A stretch of DNA of 64,000 nt, taken from Candidatus Nomurabacteria bacterium RIFOXYD2_FULL_35_12 (GTDB taxonomy: Bacteria > Patescibacteriota > Minisyncoccia > Phycocordibacterales > UBA9973). Below are positions 51,941-59,207 of the stretch, in pieces; position 1 is the first letter of the stretch, and the number at the start of each line of letters is the position of its first letter. Under the pieces are notes generated by a model. It was not told the origin of the DNA. It saw only the letters and a list, made by a program, of their open reading frames with translations, and made no database searches. Location: assembly GCA_001786365.1 (NCBI GenBank), contig MFWK01000022.1, forward strand, positions 19,282 to 83,281, in the 5' to 3' direction. The translations under genes and the position numbers were made by a program.

Positions 51941-53413
51941 TTATTTAAGTAAATCTATTAAGACCTGTTTTGTCACAGCCGGATTTGCAGAACCTTTTGT
52001 TTCTTTCATTATCTGACCGACGAGAGACATGAGTGCCTGTTCTTTACCACCCTTGTAGTCAGCAACAACTTTCGGACTAGCGTCAATAATCTTTTTTGCA
52101 ATTTCTTTCAACGCTCCAGTATCGCTACTCTGAAGAAGGTTTTTCTCTGTCGCGATTTTCATCGGTGATTCATCTTTGCTATTAGTTTTTTTTGCAATCA
52201 TCGCTAAAATATCTTTTGCCACGCGAGAAGAAATTTTATTTTCTGAAACAAGATTTATTAATTCTGCAAAATTTCCAACAGACGGCAGTTTTACCTCGCT
52301 TTTTGCTCTGAGTCCTATAAAATCTGTCGTAACATAATTAGACGCTATCTTTATTTGATCCTTATTTTTCAAAATTTTAGCCACTTCTTCAAACCAAGCT
52401 CCCAAACTAGGCTCATTTATATAGCTTTCTATGTCTTCATCTTTTATTCCAAAATCTTTCTTGTATCTTGCACGTTTTGCCTGTGGAAGTTCTGGTAATT
52501 CTTTTTCAATTTTTTCTAAGTCAAATGCTTCGTGTAATTTCATCTTTGGCAAATCGGGTTCTGGAAAATATCTATAGTCTGCGCTTCCCTCTTTTTTTCT
52601 CTGAGAAAAAGTTTTTTGTTTACCATCATCCCAACCTCGAGTTTCCTGCACTATTTCTGAGCCTTTGCCTTCTTCTACTAATTTTATCATCCGATCGACT
52701 TCGTATTTTATAGCTCGTTCAACGCTTCGGAAAGAATTTAAATTCTTTACTTCTACTTTTGTGCCTAATTTTTTTAGATCCGTAGAAACAGAAATGTTTG
52801 CTTCCACGCGCATTTCACCTTTCTCCATATTCGCTTCGGAAACTCCAAGATACCAAAGTATAAGCTGGAGTTCTTTGGCAAATTTTGTCGAGCCTTTTGC
52901 CGCTTCTTCATCACTTTGAAAAGTTGTCGCTTCTGTCACAAGCTCCATCAAAGGTATACCTGCTCTGTTAAAGTCTACTAAACTATATCCGCCACGGTCA
53001 CCTGCCCCGTACCGAGCTTGCTCTGGTTCGGGGTGCTTGTTGTTTGCTGTGTCTTCTTCCAAATGCACGCGAGTTATGTCAAAATCTGCCAAATGTCCAC
53101 CAGAAACTATTGGAAATTTATATTGAGAAATCTGATAACCTTTTGGAATATCCGGATAAAAATAATTCTTACGATCAAATTCCGTAAAGTCCGCAATTTT
53201 TCCATCTACCGCCAAGCCGACTTTTATAACATTTTCTATCGCTTTTTTATTTATAACTGGCAAAGCTCCCGGATGCGCCATGCAAACTGGGCAGACATTT
53301 ACGTTTGGCTTTTCTTCATCTGGGTCATTCTTGCAACCACAAAACATTTTTGTATTTGTCGAAAGTTCCGCATGTATTTCTAAACCAATTGTCGGGTAAT
53401 ACTTTTTTTCCAT
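51941..53413 (-). CDS. gatB: aspartyl/glutamyl-tRNA amidotransferase subunit B
   Basis: Part of GatCAB, which converts Glu-tRNA(Gln) to Gln-tRNA(Gln). ATG at 53413 starts MEKKYYPTIGLEIHAELST, correct for the family; an upstream frame adds non-conserved residues. KNYFYPDIPKGYQISQY, SLVDFNRAGIPLMELVTE, RVEANISVS and DYRYFPEPDLP are signatures; the YqeY-like tail domain is at the end. ~490 aa. Residues ~127-137 before GGYSLVDFN are PEPEQARYGAG, a palindromic insertion. TATTAT ends 7 bases before the ATG. Confidence 0.96.
   Translation of the reverse strand: MEKKYYPTIGLEIHAELSTNTKMFCGCKNDPDEEKPNVNVCPVCMAHPGALPVINKKAIENVIKVGLAVDGKIADFTEFDRKNYFYPDIPKGYQISQYKFPIVSGGHLADFDITRVHLEEDTANNKHPEPEQARYGAGDRGGYSLVDFNRAGIPLMELVTEATTFQSDEEAAKGSTKFAKELQLILWYLGVSEANMEKGEMRVEANISVSTDLKKLGTKVEVKNLNSFRSVERAIKYEVDRMIKLVEEGKGSEIVQETRGWDDGKQKTFSQRKKEGSADYRYFPEPDLPKMKLHEAFDLEKIEKELPELPQAKRARYKKDFGIKDEDIESYINEPSLGAWFEEVAKILKNKDQIKIASNYVTTDFIGLRAKSEVKLPSVGNFAELINLVSENKISSRVAKDILAMIAKKTNSKDESPMKIATEKNLLQSSDTGALKEIAKKIIDASPKVVADYKGGKEQALMSLVGQIMKETKGSANPAVTKQVLIDLLK
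53005..53033. repeat. 29-bp CCCCG..CGGGG palindrome inside gatB
   Basis: Encodes PEPEQARYGAG on the minus strand. Same length, ends, frame and PE-x-x-Q-(x)4-GAG pattern as the topA zinc-ribbon copy. It lies in a loop between two conserved GatB blocks (after LEEDTANN and before SLVDFN). Confidence 0.75.
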
Positions 53414-53475
53414 TATTAAAATAATAGCATATTTATAAAATATAATGAATTCCACAAATATAGATTGTTAATTTA

Positions 53476-53510
53476 TCTACCATCTAGAACATATGTAAAA
53501 GTTAGTAGAA
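53476..53510. promoter_or_regulatory. putative PaaX-like regulator site upstream of gatB
   Basis: TCTAC ... AGAACATATGTAAAAGTTAG ... TAGAA, with TCTAC/GTAGA inverted ends. Shares CATATGTAAAAG and TAGTAGAAA with the site at 54118-54153 that overlaps the regulator's own promoter. Located about 63-97 bases upstream of the gatB start. Confidence 0.5.
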
Positions 53511-53520
53511 ATAATATAAC

Positions 53521-54090
53521 TTAACTTTTTGATTTCAAAGTTCCATTTTTTGTAACTTCCAAGATTTCCACATAATCTAAAATGCCTAGCTTGCTTAAAT
53601 CAGTAATAAATCTTTCAGGTAGCTCTACCTTGCCCACCCAAACACTCTTGTGAACTAAATTAAAATCAAGCATTTGCAACATACCTCTTAAAATATTTCT
53701 CTCTCTATTGAAAGAAACTGGGATATCATAACTAATTACCACAACCTTATTTCCTAATTTTGATTTATATAAATCCTTATTTAAGGAAAAAGAATTTTGA
53801 AAATTATTTAATTTATGTTTTCCTTTTTCGCTCAAATAAATTTGATTTAAGTCATTTTTAAAAATCAACCCTTCACTTTTTAATTTGGACAAATATTTTT
53901 TTAACTTATCCATTTTCTGTTTGTCTAATTGTAAATTTATTCTTTTGTTTTGTATTTTTGAAAACTCGTATCTTATTTTATTACTCGTTGCGCCATATCC
54001 TGCTTGTAAAAAAGAATTTGCAAAATCAACATAATCAATCACTTCATCACCCAATAAATTAAAAATTTTATAAATAATTTCTCCTTTCAT
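53521..54090 (-). CDS. PaaX-like regulator with Cas2-like C-terminal domain
   Basis: 189 aa. Winged-helix-like N-terminus (~1-85: KGEIIYKIFNLLGDEVIDYVDFANSFLQAG), then a ferredoxin-like C-terminal domain with KVVVISYDIP, NRERNILRGMLQMLDFNLVHKSVWVG and LGILDYVEIL, the pattern shared by PaaX regulators and Cas2. No Cas1, other Cas gene or CRISPR array is nearby, so a transcription-factor role is more likely. TATAAT ends 7 bases before the ATG. Similar 22-nt motifs flank the gene, one over its -35 box and one upstream of gatB. Confidence 0.72.
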   Translation of the reverse strand: MKGEIIYKIFNLLGDEVIDYVDFANSFLQAGYGATSNKIRYEFSKIQNKRINLQLDKQKMDKLKKYLSKLKSEGLIFKNDLNQIYLSEKGKHKLNNFQNSFSLNKDLYKSKLGNKVVVISYDIPVSFNRERNILRGMLQMLDFNLVHKSVWVGKVELPERFITDLSKLGILDYVEILEVTKNGTLKSKS

Positions 54091-54097
54091 GCCATAT

Positions 54098-54153
54098 ATT
54101 ATACATCATAATTAATATTCTACTAATTTAGACATATGTAAAAGATAGTAGAA
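54098..54153 (-). promoter_or_regulatory. promoter and operator of the PaaX-like gene
   Basis: TATAAT (54098-54103) and TTAGTA (54121-54126), spacer 17. The inverted repeat TTCTACTA (54118-54125) / TAGTAGAA (54146-54153), with CATATGTAAAAG inside, overlaps the -35 box: an autorepression layout. Confidence 0.6.
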
Positions 54154-54189
54154 AATATTTAATTTATTTTTTAAAAAATTTAATTACAT

Positions 54190-54225
54190 AAAAAGAAAAT
54201 CGCCCCGGCTGGAGTGTCGGGGCGA
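54190..54225 (-). terminator. terminator after the zinc-ribbon orphan
   Basis: TCGCCCCG and CGGGGCGA (8-bp perfect arms, 10-base loop), followed on the minus strand by TTTTCTTTTT. A strong intrinsic terminator for the gene at 54260-54607. Confidence 0.85.
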
Positions 54226-54259
54226 CAATCTCCTCGCGCAGGGCGAGATACAACATGAT

Positions 54260-54607
54260 TCATGACTGAACATACAGAGCTCCTTTCTCAAGGAGACCAG
54301 GAAGCTCTTTTTTACAGCAGTAGCATCTGAAAGATGAGCCAGCTCGAATAGTGTTGAGATTTCCACATTCCGAACAAGCTTCGCACTCCTCCAGGAAAAG
54401 GATTGGGTATGTTTGCCAAGCGTTCAAGAACACCCCAACAAGTGCACGGTCTATGATGAAATAAAGTGACGCTTCAGGTATGAAGCCTTCCCTGTCCACT
54501 TCCTTCATCATTCGATCCCAAGCTACCTTGATACTTTCCTGCGCTAATCCCCACTCTCGCAAAAAGTATAACAGACTCATTGCGTGATATGACATAGGAT
54601 ACGACAT
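54260..54607 (-). CDS. GC-richer orphan with C-terminal zinc ribbon, 115 aa
   Basis: Helical N-terminus (MSYHAMSLLYFLREWG), then ECEACSECGNLNTI and FRCYCCKKEL, giving two Cys pairs of a zinc ribbon. Not recognised otherwise. It has its own TATAAT promoter, a ~55-base leader, an AAGGAG Shine-Dalgarno 8 bases before the ATG and a strong terminator: an autonomous unit with GC-richer codons than its neighbours. Probably acquired. Confidence 0.75.
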   Translation of the reverse strand: MSYPMSYHAMSLLYFLREWGLAQESIKVAWDRMMKEVDREGFIPEASLYFIIDRALVGVFLNAWQTYPILFLEECEACSECGNLNTIRAGSSFRCYCCKKELPGLLEKGALYVQS

Positions 54608-54709
54608 AAAGTTTGCTCCTTCCGTATTTTGATTTAACTTGTGAACACCTAAACTAAAAAAGATTATATCACAAATATAAGAGGTTGTCTATAAAAATAT
54701 GGGGAAAAT

Positions 54710-55720
54710 TTACGCTTTCTTTAGAATCTTTACTAACGAGTCACTGAATTTTTTTACCATTTTGTCATCAAACAGAGAAAGAATAAAAACGTTCTTGCTG
54801 ATTTTTTTGAAATCTGCTACTTTTTTAGCGATAATTTTAGCATCATTAACAAAATCAGATTTAGTTAAAATAATTATTTCTTCTTTTACAGACAAACCTT
54901 CATTACCCAAGCCCAAAGTCTTGTCGTATTTTTCCAATTCTTTCCGTATTTCTTTATAACTTTTCATCATACCAGTAGAACCTTTAGAAAGATTTTCAAA
55001 AGAAATGAGGTGCGCAATCATTTTCGTTCGTTTAATATGACGCAAGAATTTCACACCGAGGCCCTTGCCTTCTGAAGCCCCTTCAATGAGCCCAGGAATG
55101 TCCGCAATGATGTAACCATGAAAATCCCCCAAGTTTGGATCGAGCGTAGTAAAAGGATAATCTCCAACTTTTGCATCTGCATTTGTCAGTGCATTTAATA
55201 AAGAAGATTTACCCGCATTTGGAAGTCCAATAAAACCAATATCAGCAAAAAGCTCCAGCTCTATTTTAAAATCTCCTTTTTCACCAGGCCCACCGACATT
55301 TGATTCTTGTGGAGTCGTATTTACGGAACTTTTAAAATGTTCATTTCCAAAACCACCGAAACCACCCCTCAAGAGAAGAATCTTTTCTCCTTCTTTCATT
55401 AATTGCCATTTTTCATCAGTTGCAAGATTTGTAATAATAGAGCCAACAGGTAATTCTAAAATAAAATCTTGCCCATTTGCTCCATGCAAGCTCTTGCTTC
55501 CGCCGTCTTCCCCTCTGCCAGCAATAAAACTTTTCTTGGCTTTATATTTTAAAAGTATGTGCACGTCGCGGACAGCTTGCACATAAAAATTCCCGCCTCG
55601 TCCGGCATCTCCTCCGGCCGGGCCACCTTTTGGCTCAAATTTCTGCCTGTGCCACCTGACAACACCGTTTCCACCGGCTCCAGCTTCTGCATATATTTTA
55701 ATTTCATCAATGAATGCCAT
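54710..55720 (-). CDS. obgE: GTPase Obg
   Basis: Ribosome-assembly GTPase, 336 aa. Gly-rich Obg fold first (AGAGGNGVVRW, GGPAGGDAGRGG, GRGEDGGSKSLHGANG), then the G domain: GFIGLPNAGKSSLLNAL (G1), DIPGLIEGASEGKGLG (G3) and ILTKSD (G4). The OCT domain of longer Obg proteins is missing. TATACT ends 6 bases before the ATG. A palindromic element whose arm contains this promoter lies upstream. Confidence 0.95.
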   Translation of the reverse strand: MAFIDEIKIYAEAGAGGNGVVRWHRQKFEPKGGPAGGDAGRGGNFYVQAVRDVHILLKYKAKKSFIAGRGEDGGSKSLHGANGQDFILELPVGSIITNLATDEKWQLMKEGEKILLLRGGFGGFGNEHFKSSVNTTPQESNVGGPGEKGDFKIELELFADIGFIGLPNAGKSSLLNALTNADAKVGDYPFTTLDPNLGDFHGYIIADIPGLIEGASEGKGLGVKFLRHIKRTKMIAHLISFENLSKGSTGMMKSYKEIRKELEKYDKTLGLGNEGLSVKEEIIILTKSDFVNDAKIIAKKVADFKKISKNVFILSLFDDKMVKKFSDSLVKILKKA

Positions 55721-55822
55721 ATGAAAAGTATAAAAATGAAAAATTAAGGAGCCGTGGGTTCCCTGTCCTTATGACCTCGAGGGCGAAGGTGGGAGAATTT
55801 TTTATTTTTACATTTTTCATAT
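55719..55822. repeat. palindromic element with 32-nt core, copy 2
   Basis: Core 55754-55785 is the exact reverse complement of the core at 13086-13117. The arms (55719-55745 and 55796-55822) are ~27-base AT-rich complements with few mismatches; the left arm contains the obgE -10 box and start, the right arm reaches the stop of the MYG1-like gene. Arms are unrelated to those of copy 1. Confidence 0.75.
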
Positions 55823-56721
55823 TAACCTAATAATGCCAATTCTGCTAATTTAATTGCCCCTTCTTTTGATTTTGCGACTGCAAGAAAAAGCGCCCGATGA
55901 CAGAATACCGCATCCTTTACTCCTGTTATTTTTTGCAAATCTTCATATGAATATCCACCCCAAGAAACAGGAAAGTCCTTCCTATTTCCAAAACTACTTT
56001 TGCTTTTCCTCATAGATACAACAGACCAATCATCTTTATCACCATAAACTACAAAAAGGGGTTCTTCAAAGTCTTGCAACGCATCCCAAATCTCAAATCT
56101 AGAAACCTTTGGCTTGTCTATAACGATAAGCCTCTTGTCTTCCGACTTTTTATAATAACCTTTAATAATTTTTGTGATTTCTATTTGATCACTTGCTCTT
56201 TTAATTTCTCTCTTTAAAATTTCTTTCGCCCACACCAACACTTTCAAAAACTGCTTGTCTTTCTCTACATCCTCTAATGCAGTCGGAGAAAAAATAGAAA
56301 AAACATCCTGTAAAGTATATGGGAAAATATTCGAAAAATTACTCTTATACAAATCGATTCCGTTATCATTTGCATCCACCGGCATCACTAGTTTACGTTC
56401 AATCACATCTGCGACTTCTTTACTACCGGAGATTTCTTTGCCAAATTTTTTCCAAATAAGACCAAAAGACGAATAAGGTATACCCTCCCTTTCACCTGCT
56501 CCGCCCTTCTGATGATGATCAAATCTATTTAGATCTTCACTATATATTCTTCCCACATCAAAGACATAATCTCCACTTTTTTTAATCTCAATATCTCTCG
56601 TGCGAATTATTTTAAAATTCTCACCTCGATTCTCAAGCATGATTAAAAGCGTCGCAGCCGCAAAAATATCATCGGGGTGAAACGAACCATCATGTGTTAC
56701 TAATTTTGTCAGTTTTTTCAT
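55822..56721 (-). CDS. MYG1 family protein
   Basis: 299 aa, related to the DHH phosphoesterase superfamily; eukaryotic MYG1 is a 3'-5' RNA exonuclease. THDGSFHPDDIFAAATL holds the first metal-binding His/Asp set, VFDVGRIY the next Asp, and RFDHHQKGGAGERE the DHH motif. The C-terminal half (WSVVSMRKS, FCHRALFLAVAKS) also fits the family. Activity in bacteria is uncertain. It follows yqeY by 14 bases. Confidence 0.88.
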   Translation of the reverse strand: MKKLTKLVTHDGSFHPDDIFAAATLLIMLENRGENFKIIRTRDIEIKKSGDYVFDVGRIYSEDLNRFDHHQKGGAGEREGIPYSSFGLIWKKFGKEISGSKEVADVIERKLVMPVDANDNGIDLYKSNFSNIFPYTLQDVFSIFSPTALEDVEKDKQFLKVLVWAKEILKREIKRASDQIEITKIIKGYYKKSEDKRLIVIDKPKVSRFEIWDALQDFEEPLFVVYGDKDDWSVVSMRKSKSSFGNRKDFPVSWGGYSYEDLQKITGVKDAVFCHRALFLAVAKSKEGAIKLAELALLG

Positions 56722-56735
56722 CCAAGTGCAAAAAT

Positions 56736-57185
56736 TTAAAATAATGAATCTACGACTTCTTTGACCAAAGTGCCATCCGCTTTACCTTTTAATTCTTTCA
56801 TAACAGCAGACATCAACATACCCTTTTTTGTGGCATCAGTAATTGCAAGCTCGGCCTTTTTTGCTTTGGCGACCTTTTCAATATCTCCTTTGCTCATCAT
56901 TTTCGGAAGATAAGTTTCTAGAATGGAAAGTTCTGCTTGTTCTTCTTTTACCAAGTCTTCTCTATTTCCTTTTTTGAACTGTTCAATAGAATCCTTGCGT
57001 TGCTTGGCGAGCCTATTTATCACAGCTAAAGCTTCTTCATCTTTGAGCATTTCTTGAGGCTTTTTATTTTTTGCTACAAGCTCATTTGTAAAAGCTGCAG
57101 ACATAGCCCGAAATGCTTTCAGCTTTAATGCATCGTGTGCCATCATCGCTTCTTTTATTCCATTTTTTATTTGTTCGTGTAACAT
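56736..57185 (-). CDS. yqeY: GatB/YqeY domain protein
   Basis: 149 aa. MLHEQIKNGIKEAMMAHD, LKLKAFRAMSAAFTNE and EEALAVINRLAKQRKDSIEQF, then ILETYLPKMMSK and a MSAVMKELKGKADG end: a complete YqeY protein, the free-standing relative of the GatB tail domain. Its role is unsettled; tRNA-related amidotransferase support is suspected. The start lies at the edge of a long palindromic element. Confidence 0.92.
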   Translation of the reverse strand: MLHEQIKNGIKEAMMAHDALKLKAFRAMSAAFTNELVAKNKKPQEMLKDEEALAVINRLAKQRKDSIEQFKKGNREDLVKEEQAELSILETYLPKMMSKGDIEKVAKAKKAELAITDATKKGMLMSAVMKELKGKADGTLVKEVVDSLF

Positions 57186-57343
57186 AAATTTATATAGGAA
57201 TATCTATTTTTATAAAGCAATCTATCTGGGCAAGCTTGCCCAGCGAACTGCTCGTCGCTCAAGAAAATAATAAATAGAATACTATTTTTATTTTCTAAGC
57301 TCCTGCGCAAGGCTTTCTAAAAACAATATTCCTATATAAATTA
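57184..57343. repeat. long palindromic element between yqeY and the exonuclease gene
   Basis: Third copy of the GCCTTGCGCAGGAGC family, reversed. The central palindrome is CTGGGCAAGCTTGCCCAG rather than CTGGCGAAGCTTCGCCAG; outer arms contain ATTTATATAGGAATAT and its complement and are unlike those of the other copies, yet pair across the element over about 20 bases. One arm includes the yqeY promoter region. Confidence 0.75.
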
Positions 57344-57369
57344 TAACAGAATTGTGTTAAAATAGCACT

Positions 57370-58107
57370 ATGTCTAAATTAATATTTTTTGATACAGAAA
57401 CCACCGGTAATACAGACAAAGATTTTCTTTGTCAGATTGCTTACAAAACAGATAAAGAAACTTTTACAGGCTTATATAAACCAGAAATCAAAATCCCTCC
57501 GGAAGCTTCTGCTGTGCATCACCTAACGAATAAAATGCTTACTGATAAACCCTCTTTTAAAGATTCCGGTGATCAGCAAAAAATCAAAAAACTTTTTGAA
57601 GATAAAGATTCAGTAGTTGTAGCTCACAACGCACCTTTTGACTTGATAATGATAAAAAAAGAAGGCATTGAGCCTAAAAAATTCATCTGCACCCTACGAG
57701 TCGCCAGACATTTAGATAAAGAAGAAAAAATAGAAAGATATAATTTACAATATTTGCGTTACTTGCTCGAAATAGAAGTAGATGCCACAGCTCACGACGC
57801 ACTCGGTGACGTGCTCGTATTGGAACAACTTTTTGAAAGGCTATATAAAAAAGTGAAAGAAGAAATAGCCCCGACGTCTAAAGGAGTCGGGGTCACGACC
57901 GAAAACGTCGTGAATAAAATGATAGAAATTTCCTCGCACCCCTCCCTTTTGCGTTCTTTTGGTTTTGGTAAACATAACGGTAAAAGAATAGAAGAAGTGG
58001 CAAAAATGGATAGAGGTTATCTGGAGTGGCTCCTAGCCCAAAAACTCGCGGGAGACCAAATGGACGAGGATTGGATTTATACCTTGAAGCATTACTTAGA
58101 TAAATAA
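57370..58107 (+). CDS. DnaQ-like 3'-5' exonuclease with a C-terminal DUF3820-like domain
   Basis: 245 aa. DEDDh exonuclease motifs: LIFFDTETTGN (Asp and Glu), VVAHNAPFDLIM (Asp) and ATAHDALGDVLVLEQLF (His and Asp). The C-terminal ~65 residues with FGFGKHNGKRIEEVAKMDRGYLEWLL match the small DUF3820 module found behind such exonucleases. Between them lies PTSKGVGVTTENVV (residues ~167-181), a palindromic insertion of the holB/atpG family. TAAAAT ends 6 bases before the ATG. Could be epsilon-like proofreading or a repair exonuclease. Confidence 0.88.
   Translation: MSKLIFFDTETTGNTDKDFLCQIAYKTDKETFTGLYKPEIKIPPEASAVHHLTNKMLTDKPSFKDSGDQQKIKKLFEDKDSVVVAHNAPFDLIMIKKEGIEPKKFICTLRVARHLDKEEKIERYNLQYLRYLLEIEVDATAHDALGDVLVLEQLFERLYKKVKEEIAPTSKGVGVTTENVVNKMIEISSHPSLLRSFGFGKHNGKRIEEVAKMDRGYLEWLLAQKLAGDQMDEDWIYTLKHYLDK
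57869..57913. repeat. 45-bp palindrome inside the exonuclease gene (APT-EVG family)
   Basis: CCCCGACG ... GTCGGGGTC ... ACGTCGTGA; 15 codons encoding APTSKGVGVTTENVV, in the same frame as in holB and atpG although this gene is on the other strand. It occupies the linker between the exonuclease and C-terminal domains. Confidence 0.75.
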
Positions 58108-58184
58108 ACCTACTTGGATAATTATAAAACGTGTGTTAGCATCTTAGGAGAAATGTTAGCGCGTTAGCGAAAAAAAAAGGAACA

Positions 58185-58349
58185 ATGCAAAGCAAATGCA
58201 AAAAACACCCTAATTACACGCCGGTTCCCAGGTTTCATCCACAACGGACAGAACCTCGAAACAAATGCCCTACTTGTTGGGACATATGGGAACATCGGTT
58301 TGATTTTCTAATCAAACGAAGGAGGAATCATATTGACGTTCCCAGATAG
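58185..58349 (+). CDS. small zinc-finger-like orphan, 54 aa
   Basis: MQSKCKKHPNYTP opens, NKCPTCWDIW supplies a CxxC, and the end is basic (LIKRRRNHID). A zinc knuckle (CxxH plus CxxC) is possible. AAGGA lies 4-5 bases before the ATG. GC-richer than its surroundings. Its 3' end overlaps a second short SD-led frame. Confidence 0.5.
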   Translation: MQSKCKKHPNYTPVPRFHPQRTEPRNKCPTCWDIWEHRFDFLIKRRRNHIDVPR

Positions 58350-58437
58350 ACAAATTATGCGCATCGCCGCCGTGAGAGCCGAGCTTTCACAGGCGGCTTC
58401 TCATTTCTACTCGATTATTTGGGGAAATAATATATAA
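58333..58437 (+). CDS. possible 34-aa SD-led short frame
   Basis: A TTG at 58333 has a perfect AAGGAGG Shine-Dalgarno (58319-58325) 7 bases upstream and opens a 34-codon frame (TFPDRQIMRIAAVRAELSQ and on), but the frame passes through a strong hairpin at 58366-58397. It may be a remnant of a larger acquired gene rather than a working one. Confidence 0.25.
   Translation: MTFPDRQIMRIAAVRAELSQAASHFYSIIWGNNI
58366..58410 (+). terminator. terminator of the 58.2-kb orphan cassette
   Basis: GCCGCCGTGA pairs with TCAC-A-GGCGGC around an 11-base loop; TTCTCATTTCT follows. GC content contrasts with the surrounding AT-rich DNA. Confidence 0.5.
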
Positions 58438-58445
58438 TATAAGTT

Positions 58446-59192
58446 ATGAAGGAAAGTCCAAACCATTTTAATCCTATTAAAAAACTCGGTAATGTGAACC
58501 AAATAAGTCTTGGAGCTGATTCAAGAGTTTTTCGTGTTGTAAATCCTAAAGAAGATGTTGATATCGTCGCAAAAGAATATAGTGAGATAAAAATTAAACC
58601 AGAGGTTGTAAAAGAAATTATAGAACAATACTATGCCGACACAGAAAGAGCTAAAAAAATAACTAATGAACAACCAAACCCCCTAAATCAAAGGGTTAAG
58701 ATAGAAGATAAAATATACTCTTTGGAATATAGGATAACTTCTCAGGGTACAATTATTTTAAACATTCCAATGGTATCTAATCAATCAACTAGAATGTGGG
58801 AAATAATGCATGGAATTCCTAAAAAGAAAAAACACCAAGAAAAAATAGAAAATAAAACATCTTTAGGACAAGAATTTATTGATGGATATGACCTTAATCT
58901 CTTAATGAACTATGAAGGAGAATTTCAATCATTACCTAAAGGAATTACTGATGCACAAGAACCTTTTCTAGAACGTAAAGAACTTGGAAAAGTGTTATGT
59001 AGTATGATTGAAGAATTTTTTAGTTATTTATCAAAAATACTCAACATAAATCTTTCTTTTGATTCTATTAATATAAAACCTTTCTTAGATAAAAGAAATG
59101 GAAAAATAACCTTAATTATAACAGACTTAGCTTCTAGTTTAGAGGATTATTATAAAAATAGTCCAAAATTTAAAAAACCTAAAGAAAAATAA
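58446..59192 (+). CDS. hypothetical protein with protein-kinase-like traits, 248 aa
   Basis: No clear family. Two segments recall a kinase fold: an N-terminal SLGADSRVFRVVNPK followed by VDIVAKEYSEI (nucleotide loop and Lys-like), and near the C-terminus NINLSFDSINIKPF followed by LIITDLAS, spaced like a catalytic loop and a DFG-type Asp. The HRD and DFG residues are not canonical, so any activity is doubtful. TATAAT ends 7 bases before the ATG. AT-rich, like core genes. Confidence 0.5.
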   Translation: MKESPNHFNPIKKLGNVNQISLGADSRVFRVVNPKEDVDIVAKEYSEIKIKPEVVKEIIEQYYADTERAKKITNEQPNPLNQRVKIEDKIYSLEYRITSQGTIILNIPMVSNQSTRMWEIMHGIPKKKKHQEKIENKTSLGQEFIDGYDLNLLMNYEGEFQSLPKGITDAQEPFLERKELGKVLCSMIEEFFSYLSKILNINLSFDSINIKPFLDKRNGKITLIITDLASSLEDYYKNSPKFKKPKEK

Positions 59193-59207
59193 TGTTAATA
59201 TAAATAT

